Notes under the pieces: generated by a model | Databases searched by the model: none | What the model was told of the DNA's origin: nothing | Seen by the model: only the letters and a program-made list of their open reading frames with translations | Source: Rhizophagus irregularis | Taxonomy: Eukaryota; Glomeromycota; Glomeromycetes; Glomerales; Glomeraceae | Reading direction: 5' to 3' | Length of the DNA: 64,000 nucleotides | NCBI RefSeq assembly: GCF_026210795.1 | Contig: NC_089452.1 | Location: 1,674,001-1,738,000, forward strand | Translations under genes and position numbers: made by a program | Part shown: positions 33,706 to 45,372 of the stretch, piece after piece | How positions within the stretch are numbered: position 1 is the first letter of the stretch | Layout of the letters: each line of letters opens with the position of its first letter

Positions 33706-35690
33706 AATATTCAAATAATAAAAAATAATGTTAAAGTTGTTACCATTTATTGTTAATATATATGTTTTCTAATATCGTACAATAATTGTGTATCTGAAAT
33801 AAAGTTTTTTTTTTTTTTTTTTGTCGCTTTTTTTCCGGTTGTTATACAATTATGAACAAAAATAAAAATACAAATATATGACATGATAATAAAGTCATTT
33901 TGAGGACTGTATTAGAATAAAATAATAATAATAATTTTTTATAAGATTTAAAAAGACGAAAAGGTACCATTATAAATTGGTCTTGACAAAGGTAAACTAA
34001 AACAAGCGGGCAACGATCGATTCTCATCCATTTTTCGAAAACGAATAAGTATGAAATTTGTTGCACGAAGAGCTCATCCTTTTCATTGTAATCGTATTTT
34101 TATATATAAAATTTTTTTAACCCGGAAATAATTACGGGAAATCACGAAATTGGTTATTTTTAATAATTAACCAAAATATAGGTAAAAGAAACGTGCCCAT
34201 TTAATTGGATGTCCTTAAAAAAATTCTAGCCAATGAAATATCTTATTTTAGACATCACTATTTGATCATCTTAACTTAAATAATATATAAGGTTGTAATC
34301 TGACTTAAAAATTAAAATGCATATGAAAAATAATGTAGGGTCTAACCATAATTCTAAAGTTCGTTTAACATATTTCTCATCACGTGATAATATTGTTTCA
34401 ATTAAAATAAATTTGAATAAATTTTGACGATTAAAATTTATAAAAAGAAAAGCCGTTAAAATATTAATTAAATTATTATATGGTTTCTATTTTATAAGTT
34501 TCAGATAAGGTTTATATTTAAAATTATCATTAGTATAAAAAAAAAAAATTTCTTGTTTCTTTTCCGAAAATAATTAATAATTATGATCTGCATCTGGATA
34601 TTCACTTGGTGTAATGATTCTTTTCCCACACAGACTGAATTAAAAATACTTGGTGGTCATACCCTAAAAAAAAAAATCTAGATATCGCGATAAACGTATT
34701 TCAGAAAAACGAGGTTTAATAATATTAATGTATTGGTTTTTGATTTCAATTATGGCGCAAAAGATATCATGTACAAGTTAAAAGATTAGATGTTTCAAAA
34801 TTCCTGATATTGGTTTGGATAAGATGATTTTTTTTTTTGTTTAAAATAATATTTTTTTGTGAGAACAAATATAAAAGGTATTTTCATTTATGTATTGTAC
34901 ATATTCTAAAATTGGGTAAAGTTTGTGGTCACAATATTTACTAACCAATAAAATTTGGGAAAAGTAAATAAAAACAATAAGTTTTATTATAGGTTAGTTA
35001 TTTTTTTTATTAATAACAAAATTTTTTTATTTATCTATTTTAGGAAATATTTTGTCGAATAAATTGCGTTAATATTTTCGCGCCGATTTTGTCACATTAA
35101 ACACAATTATCAAAAATCACGTGACGAATTTTAAATTTAAACTTTATTATCATACTACTTTGCAGAAATTTAAAATTTTTTAAGGTATCATTAAGCTACC
35201 TTAACTATACTGTCTATGAATCTTATAATGTGACGGTCAAATTTTTTTGGTATATCATCCCTATAATGAAATGGCATTTGGATGATATTTGATGTGGTCA
35301 TGTAACATTAATTTGCATGACATTTTAACTATACTGGACAGATATTTTTTACAATATTGTGAAATTGTTAAGAAGACATCTTTGTAGCATATTCACGATA
35401 TTCTAAATGCATTTTTTATATACAATTATTTTTTAAAAGATAAAATACTATTTTGCGTTGCTTATCATCATACAATCAGAAAAAAAAAATTTTTTTTGCA
35501 ATTATTTATTAATAAATATCAATATAATGCAGCTTTTAATTATAAATACATATTTATTGCATAAAAAATTTTTTTAAAGAGAAATAAATCATAGAGCCAG
35601 ATTCATAGCAACTTCAGTGTTGGAACCTCAGATTAACACTTCTAGCATGTGACTATCATATGACTATCTAGTGGAATCATAAACTTCATA
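33706..35690. other. AT-rich intergenic region
   Basis: No supported gene. The frame at 33842-34066 (minus) has background composition and no domain. Long A/T runs occur throughout. Confidence 0.45.
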
Positions 35691-35697
35691 GCCACGC

Positions 35698-36341
35698 TCA
35701 ATTAAGGGAATGTATTACTAGACCTACGCTAAAGATAACTTTAGCAAGGCTTTCTTTGTGATTTAAAAGAAATTTCATACACTTTGCCAGCTGATGGGAT
35801 AGCTCATGACCTCTAACTTCAAGTCTGATTATACAAATAATAATTTTATTTTTTGATCTTTCTTCATCATTTCTTAATTTTTCCAATTCTCTTGTATCAT
35901 CATTCTATCAGAATAAATAATAATGTCAGAAAATTTATTAACGAAAAGTTTTGCTATTATGTTAAAAGTTGTTATTTACCAAAGCAAAATCCAACCTATA
36001 AAAAGTATAGTTAAGGTACTTCAAAGAATTCCTAAAAAGAAAAAAATATAAATGAGCAAATTAAACATTCATCAAATTAAAATAAATACTTTTATTTTTG
36101 TTTATAATCACTTGTTTTTTTTTTTGAACTTTTCTTTTACGAGTTTGCTTTATTAGTAGCGCAGTTTGCATTTTATCTTAAAGAAAATGTCAAATTAATT
36201 ATTAAAGTTTAGTATAAAATTAAGATATTAATTTATATAGATTAGAAGATTGAAAATGCCAGGTAAATCATTTACAATATCTTCCTGTGTTATTACTTAT
36301 TCTTTTTGAGCATGACTACGGGTTTGTCTTTTTTGTGGCAT
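35698..36341 (-). pseudogene. Doubtful remnant or unspliced small gene
   Basis: Minus-strand pieces look coding: MPQKRQTRSHAQKE near 36300-36341, TALLIKQTRKRKVQKK near 36115-36170, and a helical segment at 35698-35900 (LEKLRNDEERSKNKIIICII, then ELSHQLAKCMKFLLNHKESL). They resemble a small basic-then-helical protein split by introns, but I could not find a consistent set of splice sites, and a stop follows the first piece. No family recognised. Confidence 0.25.
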
Positions 36342-37861
36342 AATTAATAAATATCTTTAATAAAAATTTATTGTAAAAGAAGTTAAAGGATTTGATCTTT
36401 GCAACTTTTTTAGCTTTTTATAGAATAAGCTATCGACTAATAAGATTATTGACTGCGTGATTGTATAACAAATCATTGATTACCATAAATGGTATTGCGT
36501 AAGAAAAAAAAGTTAAAAAAAAAGTTAAAAAAAAAGTTTAAAAAAAAAAGTTTAAAAAAAAAGTTTTTAAAAATTTCACATCTTAATATTTTTGAAAATG
36601 TAAGAGCTTGAATATTTTTCAAAAGATTTTAATTTACTGTTATTCCTTTAACAATTTTTAAATACTATTATCTGTAAAAACCTTATCTAGAGATGTATAA
36701 AATAATATTAACTATTAAATTCTTACATAAATTTAGGAAAAAAAAATATGAACTCGTTTCAACAATAATTCCGATATTAAATATTTAAATGTCAAAGTTC
36801 ATGTTAAAATAGATAAACAAGTTTATTGTCATCTGAAATCCCCAAAAAATTTTCTTTATATAGTATACGTATGCTTATTATATTATTAAATGAAATTTAA
36901 ATTTTTCGTTATTCTCAATTTTTATATTCAAATATATCTCAATATTTTTAGTAATGTCTGAATCAGTGTTCGGAAAATGATTTAAATGATAAAGATTCAT
37001 CATCTGTATTTTCAATCATTTAAATTATATTATTGCGCTTTTCAAAATTGTGCTACCCCCTGCAGGTCATCTAATAAAAAAGATTATGAGATTATGATTA
37101 TAGGACGATTACAGGACAAAAACTGGACAATTTTGTCCTGTAATCGTCCTATAATCATCCTATAATCGTCCTATAATCATAATCACTCAGTAATTGTCCA
37201 GTAATTGTCCTGTAATTGTCCTGTAATCATAATCATCAAGTAATTATAACGTATACAGAATTCTGAAAACTGCGATAAATAATATCGTGTATTCCAAATT
37301 TATTCCGCTTATTTTAAAATAAAGGTAAGTTATATTACCGTATATTATGTGTATAATAATAAAAAAAAGAAAAAAATTGCATCACGTGATTTATTATTTT
37401 ATATAATTATGTTTGACAAATCACGCGATAATGTGATTAAAATTGAATTATCCGAGCCATTTAATGTGGCTGTGAAATGAAAACAAATGGTAAAGATAAT
37501 AGTATGATGTCAATTATTCAAAACCAGCTAAAACATAATCCATTATGTAAAAATGTGGCATATTTACAATTATACACACAATATTTATTTTAAAAAAGAA
37601 ATTATCTATTTCCACATTATTAATTTAAAGTGGCACTGTTCGTTCCGATTGTGGCGCAATGGGCGCAATGGGCGCAATGTAAAAAATCGTGGCAAAAATA
37701 CACTTGTACGAATATAAAAAATATAACCATGAAATATTTGTCATTATAGAAAAACTTTCTTATAAAAACACCTTGAGACAATAAAAATTTCTTCAAACAA
37801 ATTAAACAAACAACGAATTAAAAAGTTATACATATCACGAAAAAATATATTATCTGAAATC
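36342..37861. other. Region upstream of the repeat-precursor gene
   Basis: No gene seen. It holds an A-rich minisatellite of the form GTT(T)A(n) at 36494-36570, the hairpin and tandem repeats at 37090-37240, and a 9-bp tandem repeat, GGGCGCAAT x3, near 37653-37680. The promoter of the downstream gene presumably lies in the last few hundred bases, but no motif stands out. Confidence 0.5.
37096..37240. repeat. Perfect 26-bp hairpin followed by ATCCTATAATCGTCC-type tandem repeats
   Basis: Arms 37096-37121 and 37131-37156 are perfect inverted copies (core GGACGATTACAGGACAAAA) with a 9-base loop. Imperfect repeats of GTCCTATAATCAT and GTCCTGTAATTGT continue to about 37240. It looks like the end of a dispersed repeat or a foldback. 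Confidence 0.75.
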
Positions 37862-38504
37862 ATGCAATTAAAACACTTACTATTGATTTTTGGCTTTACT
37901 ATGGCTTTAGCGAGTAAATAAATTATTAAAAAATTTTTTCTTTTTTATCAAATTAGTCAAACGAATTCTTTTAATAATATTTTAATTCACCATTGACGCA
38001 GACGCAGCACCAGAAGCCTATGGCTATAAACGTGACGCAGAACCAGAAGCCTATGGCTATAAACGTGACGCAGAACCAGAAGCCTATGGCTATAAACGTG
38101 ACGCAGAACCAGAAGCCTATGGCTATAAACGTGACGCAGAACCAGAAGCCTATGGCTATAAACGTGACGCAGAACCAGAAGCCTATGGATATAAACGTGA
38201 CGCAGAACCAGAAGCCTATGGATATAAACGTGACGCAGAACCAGAAGCCTATGGCTATAAACGTGACGCGGTACCAGAAGCCTATGGATATAAACGTGAC
38301 GCGGTACCAGAAGCCTATGGATATAAACGTGACGCGGTACCAGAAGCCTATGGATATAAACGTGACGCAGAACCAGAAGCCTATGGATATAAACGTGACG
38401 CAGAACCAGAAGCGTATGGCTATAAACGTGACGCAGAAGCTGAAGCCTATGGATATAAACGTGATGCAGAACCAGAAGCCCAACCAGGGAGAGCATGGTC
38501 GTGA
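37862..38504 (+). CDS. Secreted KEX2-processed repeat precursor (pheromone- or RiPP-like)
   Basis: Exon 1 (37862-37913) encodes a signal peptide, MQLKHLLLIFGFTMALA. After an 88-nt intron (GTAAAT...GACGCAG), exon 2 (38002-38504) continues in phase, giving 184 aa. After AAPEAYGYKR come 13 further 11-residue units: nine DAEPEAYGYKR, three DAVPEAYGYKR and one DAEAEAYGYKR. The final segment is DAEPEAQPGRAWS. Every unit ends in Lys-Arg, the kexin (KEX2) site. The six residues after each site are three dipeptides of X-Ala or X-Pro form, the substrates of Ste13-type dipeptidyl aminopeptidase, as in yeast alpha-factor. Processing would leave Y-G-Y, or a nonapeptide if untrimmed. Known relatives in logic are alpha-pheromone, Rep1/Ece1-type precursors and dikaritin RiPP precursors with tyrosine cores. 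No tailoring enzyme is in the window. An alternative acceptor 6 nt downstream also stays in frame. Confidence 0.82.
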
Positions 38505-40149
38505 TGCAGACGCGTGTGAGGCGCGCTCTATGGCTATTATAAACGTGACGCAGACGCAGAAGCTTAATTTTAAAATTCAAAAATTAACAAATTTTTATGT
38601 AAATTTATTTTATTCGGTAATATTGTATAATAATTAAAATATTCAATTTTTTACTTCATAATAAGGTATACTATATGATATTAGTTTAATAGAACTATTA
38701 TATTTTTACTGTCCCGACATAGATCAATTATATAATAAAATAAATTTCATACATTAAACCTTTTTTTTTTTTGATTATTGATATCATAGTAAATAAATTA
38801 AATTTAATATCATTCTACTTACTAATGGGTTGACAGTGTTCTTTTTTTTCCTACCTTCCTACCACTAGGCGTCACCTGTCGACATAATTAAACAAATAAA
38901 ACTCTTTCTCGTACCAAAAAACATTTTTAAGAGTTTTATGAACACTTTTATAACTTCTTTTCCATAAAAACTTTTATTTTCACACTTTTTCTTCATATTT
39001 CTATTTCGTGAAATTTTAGGTACAATTTTTTTATCGACCTGCTTCGCCCACTCAAAAGTTACTTAATAATATATGAAGGAAGTGTCCAACTCACATACAG
39101 AACAAGCCGTTTTACGGCTTTACAAACCACTTCGATTCTTTTCACAAATTTCGCTTAACCCTGTATTTCCGGAGTCGATACTCGGATTTTTTTAAAATTA
39201 TACTAATGTTCGTTGTTAATAAATAATAAGGTAAATTAAATAAATACATCATTATCCATAAATACACTCTATATACTGTTTTTTTTTAATTAAATAAATT
39301 CATTAAATTAATTAAAATATAAATAAAAAAGAAGGAATAACTATTACTCGAGGAGTGGACTTTTGACCTTGAGTCCAATATTTATTTTTCGCCTATATAT
39401 ATCCGTAGTTCCGTACAAATGAAAAAAAAAATGAAAATGGAATAAAGGCGCTCACCATAGCACTAGTCCGATCACTGACCTAAACCTAAAGGGGAAAAGG
39501 ACAAAAAATGAAAAATGAAAAAGAAAAAAAATAAATTAAAAATCCATTTTAAAAAACTGTGAAAGGAAAAAATCCAGTCTTAAAAGAACCGGAATGAAGG
39601 GGAAATTTTTTAATAAAAGAAAAAATCCATAAATCTGGTTTTCAAAGCCCGTAAAAAAGAAAGACGAAAAAATTTCTCGGTTTAACCGTTAAGGAAATAA
39701 CCAAAAAAAAAATAATTTTCAGTTTAATAAGAAACAATGGATAAATTCAGTTTAACCATGTCCTGAAATGATGGAAATGGCACCGTTAGCATTACTATCA
39801 CAACTGAAACTGGATTAGTGTTAGTCACAAGATTGGCTATCAGGACATGACCTCAATAGCCAATCAAATTACATGGAATAGACAATTCAAGAGGGTAATC
39901 TAAATATCACAATTATTCAGTGGACGTTAATATTGTCTTCTGATCAAAATAATTATCGTTAGTCGTTACCATTAATATTTGACACGACAAAAACACATAC
40001 TGGAGATGAACCAAGTTGATACACAACTCAAATCAAGAAAAAGAAGTATTCAGAATATATTTTTTTAAGAGTAATTCATAAATGAATTATAATTTAATAT
40101 TTACAATTGTTGTAAAATTTATTTATTTATTATTTTATAATAGTGAAAT
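38505..40149. other. Region downstream of the repeat-precursor gene
   Basis: 38505-38565 still resembles precursor coding sequence in other frames (RDADACEARSMAI, then KRDADAEA before a TAA), so the ancestral precursor probably extended further. Beyond it, 38570-40149 is AT-rich with no gene recognised. The stretch 39340-39720 is purine-rich (GAAAAAATCCA-type words). Confidence 0.4.
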
Positions 40150-40380
40150 TAATGTGACTAACCGTTACGAAGTCTGGAGCTTATCATATTGGAAATGATT
40201 CAATAACGAACAAGCTTATATATTTAATTTAATTTATTTCGCATTTGTTGTAAAATTTGTACAAAAATAATTTATTCTATTTCATATTTGGTATAAAATT
40301 TTACAATAATAAAAATCCTAAAACTTTACATCGATCGAATAGCTAAAAAATTATAATACGAAAGAAATAGACCAACACAT
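40150..40380. repeat. Left half of an Smr-array spacer element
   Basis: It matches the array spacer at about 15047-15355 and 17495-17800. Shared blocks include CCGTTACGAAGTC-GGAGCTTATCA, CATTTGTTGTA, ACAAATAATTTAT-like and ATAAAATTTTACAA, in the same order. The match stops near CAACACAT at 40380 and resumes at about 43507. Confidence 0.65.
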
Positions 40381-41281
40381 GGATTAATAGCAGATCGAGA
40401 TATTTTCTACTGAAATTTTGATCGAGTAGCTTAATAATGACTTTAAATTGTTTACAAGATAATGTTTATTATTTTTTTAAAGTAAGGAATTATCAAATTA
40501 TTTACATTGAAATAGCCCATTTACTATTTGAATATAATTTTTACACTTTATTCATTCATAATTTTTTTACGTTTCATCAAAGGTTAGTAAGATTAATGAA
40601 AAATGCATGGTTTCAATTCTTGATTCACGTATAAACAATAAAATTTTCGATCCTTCAATATTGGTCACCTTTGTAATAATAATAACTTCTATATACGGAT
40701 GGAATACCTTACATTTCTTTCATTTACCATATTTACTAGACAAGGTTCATTTGACCAACCATATAACTGATAATATTATTATTAATCTAAAAATTATTTT
40801 CCTAGTGTAATCCATCATCTAGCTTTGATTAAAATAAATTTTTTATTCAAACAATATTTATTTTGATATATAATTTGGCAATGGTTTTAGTATAAAGTTT
40901 TTATCATAGACTTGCTACTATTTTTATTTTTTTTAAAAAATTATATGATGTACGTATATATTATCGAAAAAATTAATACTGAAAAATGCATGAACTTTAC
41001 AAAACGCCTTATATGGCCATCATTTTAACCATTTCGGGTTAGATTTATTTTCTTTCTTTTTATGATCAGCTGTTGCTTACGAATTTTTGTCACAAAATCA
41101 CAAAAATAGTAATGTCTGTATAAAATAGTTGTACAAATTGTAATACAAATGGGCGCAATTTATAGAATTTCATAATTTTTTTTCTTTTTCTTTTAATAAT
41201 TCTGAAATTTATTTCGAGTAACAGTTTACTTATTTATATAACTAAATTAAAAATTATAATCCACAACTCAAATTAATTAAT

Positions 41282-43168
41282 ATGGATGAAAAGCCAAAAA
41301 ATTTATGGGAGGAAGCTGATACTAGTAAATATCAGGTAATAGCAATTTAATATGTTAATAATTATAATTATTTATTGAATTTTTGTAATTTAATTTTTTG
41401 TCTATTAAAAGGCATATGTTACAACTTCTACTATTAATCCAACTATTGAATCAGAAAATGTAGATGAAAAAATAGTTTATATAGAAGATTTAGAAAAAAG
41501 AAGACAAGCATATGGAATATGTGGAGAATGTAATGAACCTGGTACAGGATTTAAATGGTGTCAACCTTGTAATGCTAAAAGATTTAAGGATAACTTTAAA
41601 AATTGGACTAGTGGAAATAAAGATATTGATGAATTTATACAACAATCACAACTTAATGCTGTGCATTATACAAATTATCTTGAATGGATACCTTTTGAAA
41701 AATTTCAAAATGTCACTTATATTGCAGAAGGTGGTTTTGGTAAGGTTTATTCAGCAGAATGGCCTGAAGGAAATATTGAATATTGGGATATTGAAAATCA
41801 AAAGTGGTATAGATATAGTTATAAATATGCATTAAAAAGTTTGAATACTTTTTCTGATATATGTACAGATTTTATAAATGAGGTAATTTAAACTTGCTTT
41901 GTCTTATGTATAAAGATTGTTATTTGCATTTATTTATTAATAAATTTTTTCCTTTTTGATGATAATTAGATTAAATCTCATCTTCAGATTTATCTTAGTA
42001 ATATTGTTTACTGTTATGGAATTACTCAAGATCCAAATAATAAAGAGTATTTGATGGTTTTATATTATTGTGAATTTGGAAATTTGAGAAATTATTTAAA
42101 TAAATCTAAAAATTATATCAATTATAAATCAAAAATTGATTACTTACAACACATTGCAAGAGGACTCTTAAATATTCATAATGCTAAAAAAGTTCACAGA
42201 GATTTTCATTCAGGCAATATATTAGTTAATAATTCTTATTATTCATTTATAAGTGATTTAGGTATGTGTCAACCAGCAAGTATAAAGCAATCAGTTAAAG
42301 AAGAAGGAATCCATGGAGTATTACCATATATGGCACCAGAAGTTTTACGTGGATACCAATATACAAAAGCAGCAGATATTTACTCATTTGGAATAATAAT
42401 GAACGAATTTCTTTCTGAAGAAATTCCTTTTAATGATATTCCTCATGATGAATTTTTAGCTATTAAAATATGTAAAGGACTTAGACCAACAATTTCTAAA
42501 GACGTACCAAAGTTACTTAAAGATTTGATAATAAAATGTTGGGATGCTGAAATAAAAAATAGACCAACCACTAAAGAGGTATATCAAATACTAAATGAAT
42601 GGAATGATGGTGCCAATAGTCAAAATAGTGAAATTTATTTTCAAATAAAAGAATGTGATAAAATTGGAGAAGAAAAATTCAAAAACAGATTAAATGAACA
42701 TAAATGCAAAAAAAGCTTCCAAACACATCCACAAGCATTTTATACTAGTAGACTTTTAAATTTTAAAAATCTTCCAAAACCAGTAAATTTTTCAGATTTA
42801 TCATCTTTTCAAATCAGTTCAGGTAATTAAATATAATTTTATTTTATCATATAATTCATTTTACATTATTTATGTTATTTTATTTTTAATATATGCTAAC
42901 TATACTGCTCAATCAACATCAGCAAATCCAAGTAAGTATTCTCTTAATTATCATTATTATAATTATTCTATTTACATTTGTTAACAATTAAATACTATGA
43001 ATACATAATATACAGTTTCAGAATGCCTAGATGTTCAATTAAGTGAATTGGGTAAGTTATTATTTATTTGTAATTTATTAATATTTCCTTTCTAATTTAT
43101 CTAATCTATTTTGTTTTTTTATAGAACTAAATGAAATTTGTCAAGATAGTGAACATAATATTGAATGA
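41282..43168 (+). CDS. TKL-like protein kinase with N-terminal zinc ribbon, six exons
   Basis: Exons 41282-41335, 41412-41882, 41970-42822, 42923-42931, 43016-43051 and 43125-43168 give 488 aa in frame. Exon 4 is a 9-nt microexon needed to keep phase. A four-cysteine ribbon (CGECNEP...WCQPC) at residues about 53-70 is followed by the linker NWTSGNKDIDEFI. The kinase domain starts with IAEGGFGKVYSAEW and has the lysine strand YALKSL. Next come the catalytic loop HRDFHSGNILVN, DLG in place of DFG (SDLGMCQ), and MAPEVLRG. C-lobe residues CWDAEIKNRP follow. The tail carries FYTSRLLNF and LDVQLSELELNEICQDS. All catalytic residues are present, so it is probably active on Ser/Thr or Tyr; the pathway is unknown. 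This family is massively expanded in Rhizophagus. The whole gene sits in a 3.1-kb segment that splits a spacer repeat. Confidence 0.85.
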
Positions 43169-43506
43169 AGTTTTCTTTATATCAAAGTGTGTGTTGAAGT
43201 TAGTTTTACTTTTATTTATCTTTCATTATGATTTATAAATTATTATCTTTAGTTTTTTTATTTACGTAATATATTATAGTACATATATAGTGGATTTATT
43301 GGATTTTATATTTATGAATATTCTATATATAAAATAAAGATTTAAAACTTTTTTTTAAATGTAAAACTGTGATATATTTGCAACTGCCAATATTCCACTC
43401 AATGTATTTATGAAAATCATATTAATTATTGTGCGTAATAAATGTTTAGGTTGGGTTGATAGTTTTTGGCTGCGCCTCATCTTTAAATAACATAACTATC
43501 TCATAG

Positions 43507-43620
43507 TATATTTGTAATATATGAAAGAACTGATTATATATTGACTCAAATGGCGGACAAACGGAATGGTTTGTACCACCTCATCTAAATCATATAGTCC
43601 TTCATTATACTTCGGAATAA
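43507..43620. repeat. Right half of an Smr-array spacer element
   Basis: It matches array spacer 15358-15465: TTTGTAATATATGAA, then ATTATATAT, then GACTCAAA, then GGCGGACA, then CTCATCTAAA, then AGTCCTT, then CTTCGGA. The match begins almost exactly where the 40150-40380 match breaks off. Confidence 0.65.
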
Positions 43621-43642
43621 TAATAGTTGCTATAGTGTATTG

Positions 43643-45131
43643 TAGGGATGGCAAAAAACATGTTTTAAACGTGTTTTAAAACATTAAGCACTTACTTTAC
43701 GATGTAATACATTATTTGCAATAAAAATTTAAGCACTTTATTATATAATATATATTTAGAGTATAGCCGGACCGACCTTGTTGGGAATATAGCTTAGTGA
43801 TACTAGTGATTCGTTAAATAAAATGTGCGCTAACTCTTAAAAAAAAAAAATAATTATATAATATAATCTTCTAATCAATCAATTATATCAATAACTAATG
43901 TCATTTCCACAATAATTACACACTTTTGACGAGGTGTTTTTCGTAACTTTTCAAAGTGCTTACGGACGTCTTCCGATGATGGTTTTCCACGAGAATAATT
44001 CTAAAAAAAGGTTGCTTAAAAATACAAAAAAGGTCATTAAAAAATAATTACGCAATAATCATGCCGATCAATGTTTTAAAACAAAAAAAAACGTTTTAAA
44101 ACAATAAAAAACTGATTTAAATTGTTTTAAAACATCTTGTTTTAAATCACGTGCCATTGGGGTGGTCAGTCAACTAAGTAAATCAAAACTATATGTGGTT
44201 AACTAACTATAAGCTTATTTAAATTTTTTGATTGAAACTCATAATATTTATATAAATTCATATATAAACGTAAAGCTTATTTTTTTAGATGCCCAGGTTG
44301 AATAACAACTTCTTTCTCGGCTATTTTGGTATTAATTAATTTTTATGAACTATGACCATAAAGTTACGAAGCATTTTTTTACATTAACCATTAAATTTTC
44401 TAGTAATATAGACTAAAAATCCATCTATATGTCAAAGTTCAACTGTTCAAACCAAATATTAGGTATCTTGTATTAAATATAACAAATAGCTTCGTAACTT
44501 TGTTTATATGGTTGCATTAATGATTTTCATATAGTTTTTTTCTTAAGATACACAATAGTTAAAGCTGTACATCTAATTTAACAGTAAGATATAGGTATAT
44601 ATAAATAATACAAACGCCTGTTCCATTTTAAAAAAGCAAATAAAGCACATCTTGATAATATTGGAAAACTAATGAAAAGGCATCATCTACCAGTGAAGAT
44701 GTATATTCTGTCAATGAAGAGGTGTTTTATGACGAAGAAGTGTTATCTATTAATGAAGAGGGGCCTATTGACGATAAGAATCCACAAAAATCCCATTTAA
44801 TTTCAATGATACAATAATTACCTGAGAAAGATATATCTCAAGCAAGAAATCTTATTTCAATTATGTGATATCCAAAAGGGCCAAATAAAGGGAAGATATT
44901 TTCGTCATATTTGCAACAAAAAACATAGCTATTTTTTATAAGCATCATTCTTCTCATCAATTTTTAAAAGACTCAAATTCAACAATTTACGATGATATTG
45001 CTACCTCAATATTACATAATCAAGGATCGACATTTTTGTTTCACAAAAAAATTCGATAATAAGTTTTTATATGGTACCACATATAGTTTTGATTTACTTA
45101 GTTGACTGACCACCCCAACGTGCCATCCCTA
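43643..45131. mobile_element. hAT element, interrupted, with 8-bp target duplication
   Basis: The ends are inverted (TAGGGATGGCA ... TGCCATCCCTA) and flanked by GTGTATTG on both sides (43635-43642 and 45132-45139). The 8-bp duplication and this terminal repeat are typical of the hAT superfamily. On the minus strand, 43890-44000 encodes a BED-finger-like start: SRGKPSSEDVRKHFEKL, then PRQKCV, then NYCGND in a shifted frame. A remnant of the transposase N-terminus survives, but the remainder is missing. A second element is inserted near its right end. Confidence 0.85.
44158..45117. mobile_element. MULE-like element nested in the hAT element
   Basis: 960 bp with a perfect 42-bp terminal inverted repeat beginning TGGGGTGGTCAGTCAACTAA. 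It is flanked by ACGTGCCAT at 44149-44157 and 45118-45126, a 9-bp target duplication cut from the hAT right end. The interior holds decayed plus-strand coding sequence (TSEDVYSVNEEVFYDEEVL, about 44685-44750) of unknown family. Identical ends argue for a young insertion. Confidence 0.88.
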
Positions 45132-45372
45132 GTGTATTGGTTTAAAAACATCATTTCATATCTTCCTAAGAACAAGTTCTAGTTTATAAATAAAACTTCA
45201 AATTATGAATAAAGTAAAATTTCGATATTTGAAAATTTTTCAAATCGTAATAACATTTCTCATTCGTTTAATTGGTAATATATAATTAAATTGGAGTCGC
45301 TTATTTTAGTGGAAATTTATATATACATATTTTTTTTTTAAAAAAAAAGAAACATCGAATAATTTTTATACC

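Noticed and set aside
38002-38462. Regular 33-bp repeats as a possible CRISPR array
   Set aside because: The repeats are contiguous with no unique spacers, lie in a eukaryotic genome and keep one reading frame.
37993-38637. Plus-strand open frame of 214 codons reading TQNQKPMAINV repeats, and two minus-strand repeat frames over the same bases
   Set aside because: These are shadow frames of the 33-bp repeat. Only the DAEPEAYGYKR frame joins a signal-peptide exon in phase and carries regular Lys-Arg sites.
41512-41835. Plus-strand frame of 107 codons inside the kinase gene
   Set aside because: It is an out-of-frame shadow of exon 2; the kinase motifs are in the other frame.
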